64,000 nt of DNA, taken from the NCBI RefSeq assembly GCF_000165505.1, contig NC_014632.1, positions 496,001 to 560,000 on the forward strand. The letters are read 5' to 3'. The notes under the pieces are model-generated. The model was not told where the DNA came from. It made no database searches and saw only the letters and a list, made by a program, of their open reading frames with translations. Below, in pieces: positions 61,057-64,000 of the stretch (positions within the stretch are counted from its first letter, which is position 1; every line of letters starts with the position of its first letter). The position numbers and the translations under genes were made by a program. The stretch comes from Ilyobacter polytropus DSM 2926 (GTDB lineage: Bacteria; Fusobacteriota; Fusobacteriia; Fusobacteriales; Fusobacteriaceae).

Positions 61057-61087
61057 AAAAGAGGCTGGATTATCAGCCTCTTTTATT
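61057..61087. terminator. Bidirectional terminator between the pseudopilin operon and the secreted-protein gene
   Basis: AAAAGAGGCTG (61057-61067) pairs perfectly with CAGCCTCTTTT (61074-61084), with A and T flanks. Confidence 0.8.
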
Positions 61088-61106
61088 ATTTTATTTTTAT
61101 AAAGTT

Positions 61107-62537
61107 TTATTTGGATATTCTTTTTATCTTGAAACTGTTATCACCATCACTGACATCCATTATTTTTATCCCTATGTCACTATTTCTCTGACGATCACTT
61201 TCTGGTGAATTAGTGATCATAGAAGTAGCTGAATCGACTTCCACTCCTTCGTCAGTAATAAATGTCATCGTTGCACTTTCACTAGAATTTGAATAAAGTT
61301 TAATCAGAACAACAAAATCCTGCATATCAGAATAAGATGCAGTTGAACTATAATTTCCTCCGTGTTCAAAAAGGATAAGGGCGTCATTGCTTCCCATGGT
61401 TATATTATAATAATCTGGATTATCTGCATCTTGATCTTCTGGAACTTCAAGAGCGATATCTTCGTCATCTTCGTCTTGTACAAAATCAATATAGGATGTC
61501 TGGTCATTTAAACCGGGAATTGGTAGGATGGTGTCTCCGTCTTTCTTTACAAAGATGTACTCACCACTATGAGTGCTAGAATCCGAATCGATAATCTGAT
61601 CTTCATTCCCACTCCATTTTTGGGTTCCGGATCCCTGTCTGCTGTAAACTGTTATTACATCGCCGGCATCTCCTGAAAGACTGACAGATAAAATTCCTAA
61701 GAGACTATAGTCACCGGTACTTGCATTTTTTCCAGTGACAGAGTTTGTGACAACTTTACCGTCAGATGAGGTTGTTGAAGAGACAGATTCGCCAGGGGTC
61801 CAGTTTGTATATTCTCCATTTGAACTATAATAGGAATCAAATTCGGTTTTGAAATCATCAGATTCTTTCCATTCCTTTATTTTGGAATTTCCGTCCTTGT
61901 CAGTCACCGTAACAGCTCCTGATATATTTGACTGGGTATATTCAGAAGCGATAACTTTAGCAGTTCCTGTATATTTATCTGTTGTAATTATCTTACCGTT
62001 CTCTATGGTAAAGGGAGCCGGGAAAGGTATCTCTTCTATAATATTAGAAGAGATGTTTGAAGAGTCGTCTCTTACTGGCACGGCAAAGAACCTCATATCA
62101 CTTGTGACTTCAACTCCCGGGAAACTGGAATACGCGGAATAGTAGGATGTATTTAATATATCCAAATAATCATAATCGCCATCAGAATCATTTTCTACTA
62201 TGGTGTCTCTGACATCTTCAAAACCATCGGCAGCTTCGTTGGCTAATAAGACATAATAGTCATCATAACCTTCACCACCTTTCCAATCATATCCTGCAGC
62301 GACCTTTATTTTTTCCTCGTCTGTATCTATGGATATTTTTACAGTATCGTATTCATCCCCATCTGTCTTGGTGGTGGTTATACCGGTAATTTTGTTTCCG
62401 CTGGTATCCATGGCAGATACAAAAAAATTACCACTTCCTACCTCTGTATTTTTATGCACTATAAGGTAAACTTTTCTTTTACCAAATGAATTGAGAGATA
62501 TAATAAAAATAAATATTAAAAACACAGCTTTTTTCAT
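61107..62537 (-). CDS. Secreted protein of unknown function, acidic and Ser/Thr/Asp-rich
   Basis: This 476-residue protein has a signal peptide (KKAVFLIFIFIISLNSFG) and a long acidic mature part rich in Ser, Thr, Asp and Gly, with repeated beta-strand-like segments (for example VTDKDGNSKIKEW, DDYYVLLANEAADGFEDV). No known domain was recognised. It converges on the pseudopilin operon and lies next to a murein hydrolase gene, so it might be a surface protein or a substrate or tip component of that system. That is guilt by association only. Confidence 0.7.
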   Translation of the reverse strand: MKKAVFLIFIFIISLNSFGKRKVYLIVHKNTEVGSGNFFVSAMDTSGNKITGITTTKTDGDEYDTVKISIDTDEEKIKVAAGYDWKGGEGYDDYYVLLANEAADGFEDVRDTIVENDSDGDYDYLDILNTSYYSAYSSFPGVEVTSDMRFFAVPVRDDSSNISSNIIEEIPFPAPFTIENGKIITTDKYTGTAKVIASEYTQSNISGAVTVTDKDGNSKIKEWKESDDFKTEFDSYYSSNGEYTNWTPGESVSSTTSSDGKVVTNSVTGKNASTGDYSLLGILSVSLSGDAGDVITVYSRQGSGTQKWSGNEDQIIDSDSSTHSGEYIFVKKDGDTILPIPGLNDQTSYIDFVQDEDDEDIALEVPEDQDADNPDYYNITMGSNDALILFEHGGNYSSTASYSDMQDFVVLIKLYSNSSESATMTFITDEGVEVDSATSMITNSPESDRQRNSDIGIKIMDVSDGDNSFKIKRISK

Positions 62538-62629
62538 AAAAATCTACCTCCTGAAAATTATGCTATAGGGAGCTTTACCATACTTCAGGTTTATTTCCTG
62601 TCAATTTTAAATTTAGAATTTAAAATAAA

Positions 62630-62665
62630 AAAAACTCCCCTGTGTAAGTTTACAGGAGAGTTTTT
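62630..62665 (-). terminator. Terminator of the lytic transglycosylase gene
   Basis: AAACTCcCCTGT pairs with ACAGGaGAGTTT (62652-62665 side), with the T run on the reverse strand. Confidence 0.7.
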
Positions 62666-62680
62666 ACTCGGCTTTAAAGA

Positions 62681-64000
62681 TCAGTAGTGATATATTCTCT
62701 TATATTTATAATAATTATTTATGACTCTTTTGACGTATTTCTTGGTCTCAGAAAAGGGTATCTTTTCTATATCCAGATCACCTTTTTTGTCAGACTTCCA
62801 TTTGACTACATTGCCGGCACCTGCATTATAAGCAGCTACTGTTTTTGGAATGTTTCCGTCAAATTTAGTCAAAAGACTTTTTAGGTATCTAGATCCTAGT
62901 TCTATATTTATATCTGGAGCAAGAAGTTTCTCCTGTGTTATATCTGGGTCCATATCTTTGGCTGTAGAGAGCATTATCTGCATGAGTCCTGTGGCTCCTG
63001 CCTTTGATATAAGAGATGGTTCAAAGACACTTTCCTGAAGGATGACACTGTAGATCAGTGCTTCTTCTATATTATATTTTTTAGCTGCCTTTTTTACCAT
63101 AAAATCATAATATCTGGGATAAAGGAAAGTTATTAAATTTGAATATTTTGAAAAATCATTTTGATATTTCCTGGACTTTAAGACTGCACTCAGATAAAAC
63201 CCGCCCTTTTCATATATACTGCTCATGAGATATTCTCTGAAAACTCTGTCTTTTTCAGGAAAGTCCATATTTTCAATTTCTATTTTTAGTATTTCTCCGT
63301 CTTTTAGTTCTGCCAGTGATTCTAGTCTTTGGACTTTTTCCCTGTATATTCTTGATTTATAATTTAGAGGGTAGGCCTCGAGATTTCTCATGTTTTCCAT
63401 GATAGAATAAGCCAACTCATAATAATAGGTGTTTATATTATATTTTATTATCCAATTTAGATAATTTGGATTTTGACTCTCTTTATAGAGGAGGAATCTA
63501 TAATATGCTGCCTGATCGCTATAGGGGTATTTTTTTATATAGTTTACAGAAGCTTTTTTAAATTCTTCTGTCATCCCTGCCTTTATGTATGTTTCCATAA
63601 GAAGGTTGTTGGCATAGGAAGATTTGATGCTTTTTAATATTGAAATAGCCTTTTTATATTCTCTTCTTGAAGACAGGATCCTTGCAATACTTATAGAGGC
63701 GGCTTTTTTATATTTTCCGGTTTTTACTTTGGAGAATGTTTGTTCTGCATCTGATTTTTTTCCTAGCTGCATCTGTGCAAGAGCCAGATAGTAATAAAAG
63801 TCACTGTTGTCGGATAAAGTTATAAAGTCTGAGGATTTCTCCAGGAGGACATCATATTTTTTTGATCTTTTGAGAGTTTCTAAAAGTGATAACTTTACCT
63901 GATGAACATCTTTTTTCTCAAGATTAAGATATTCTGAATATACCTTTTCTGCAGATTGGTAGGAACCTTTAGATAGAAAAAAATCTCCCAATGCCAGAAT
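62681..64000 (-). CDS. Lytic murein transglycosylase with TPR-like N-terminal region (5' end missing)
   Basis: The frame stays open to the right edge, so the start is outside the window. The N-terminal part consists of helical TPR-like repeats (SYQSAEKVYSEYLNLEK, YYYLALAQMQLGKKSDAEQTFSKV). The last 170 residues form an SLT domain: the catalytic glutamate is in IYSVILQESVFEPS, followed by GATGLMQIMLSTA and AAYNAGAGNV. It resembles Slt70-type enzymes that cleave peptidoglycan strands to 1,6-anhydro products in the periplasm. Confidence 0.9.
   Translation of the reverse strand: MLALGDFFLSKGSYQSAEKVYSEYLNLEKKDVHQVKLSLLETLKRSKKYDVLLEKSSDFITLSDNSDFYYYLALAQMQLGKKSDAEQTFSKVKTGKYKKAASISIARILSSRREYKKAISILKSIKSSYANNLLMETYIKAGMTEEFKKASVNYIKKYPYSDQAAYYRFLLYKESQNPNYLNWIIKYNINTYYYELAYSIMENMRNLEAYPLNYKSRIYREKVQRLESLAELKDGEILKIEIENMDFPEKDRVFREYLMSSIYEKGGFYLSAVLKSRKYQNDFSKYSNLITFLYPRYYDFMVKKAAKKYNIEEALIYSVILQESVFEPSLISKAGATGLMQIMLSTAKDMDPDITQEKLLAPDINIELGSRYLKSLLTKFDGNIPKTVAAYNAGAGNVVKWKSDKKGDLDIEKIPFSETKKYVKRVINNYYKYKRIYHY

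Overview
The window is AT-rich DNA from an anaerobic, Gram-negative-type bacterium, most likely a fusobacterium of the Ilyobacter/Propionigenium/Cetobacterium kind. This rests on the gene content: an outer-membrane FadL-type barrel protein and lipoproteins (two membranes) together with [FeFe]-hydrogenase maturases, amino-acid fermentation genes and a GH4/PTS sugar system typical of Fusobacteriota. The lineage is inferred, not proven. No rRNA, tRNA, CRISPR array, phage or intact insertion sequence was seen.

Layout. 1-13.7 kb: end of an NSS transporter, a DUF1385 protein, a GGDEF sensor, an APC permease fused to an EIIA-like domain, glyA, a candidate small RNA, sfsA, a cysteine-rich protein, an aminomutase whose substrate residues point to glutamate (eam), truB, typA and an ankyrin lipoprotein. 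13.8-18.4 kb: a compact operon of dihydroxyacetone-kinase-type subunits (dhaL, dhaK), an LsrF aldolase/thiolase, a DUF1097 membrane protein and a VOC-like protein. A SorC/LsrR-type regulator follows it, and a palindrome sits inside the operon promoter. 18.5-28 kb: rlpA, aspA, hydF (reverse), a structured dispersed repeat, an MBL hydrolase, an ArsR regulator, an atypical thioredoxin reductase, a secondary sigma factor, ruvC, a histidine kinase, trmL and a thioesterase. 28-29.16 kb is a 1.2-kb gene-free stretch with palindromes, a promoter and two structured terminators.

29.2-38.6 kb: an amino-acid or amine oxidation module (permease, ornithine-cyclodeaminase-family enzyme, HcnABC/hydroxyproline-dehydrogenase-like FAD/Fe-S subunits, RidA, Fe-alcohol dehydrogenase) followed by a PucR regulator. 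38.7-44.3 kb: a GntR-controlled operon of GH4 6-phospho-alpha-glucosidase, PTS IICB, glycerate kinase and PTS IIA. The most economical reading is uptake of an alpha-glucoside of glycerate, split into glucose-6-phosphate and glycerate. With a predicted beta-glutamate-forming aminomutase, this hints at osmolyte metabolism in a saline habitat (inference). 44.7-49.6 kb: FGGY kinase, uvsE, a TM1266-type protein, hydG and folA. 49.8-55.2 kb: FadL-like porin, second repeat copy, TetR regulator, recJ. 55.5-57.9 kb: the AmmeMemoRadiSam trio. 57.9-64 kb: minor pseudopilin genes, a secreted protein of unknown function, and a lytic transglycosylase cut by the window edge.

The best candidates for undescribed biology are the dhaLK-lsrF-DUF1097-VOC operon, the putative glucosylglycerate PTS operon, the PucR-linked oxidation module, and two candidate non-coding transcription units (about 6960-7077 and 28570-28790).
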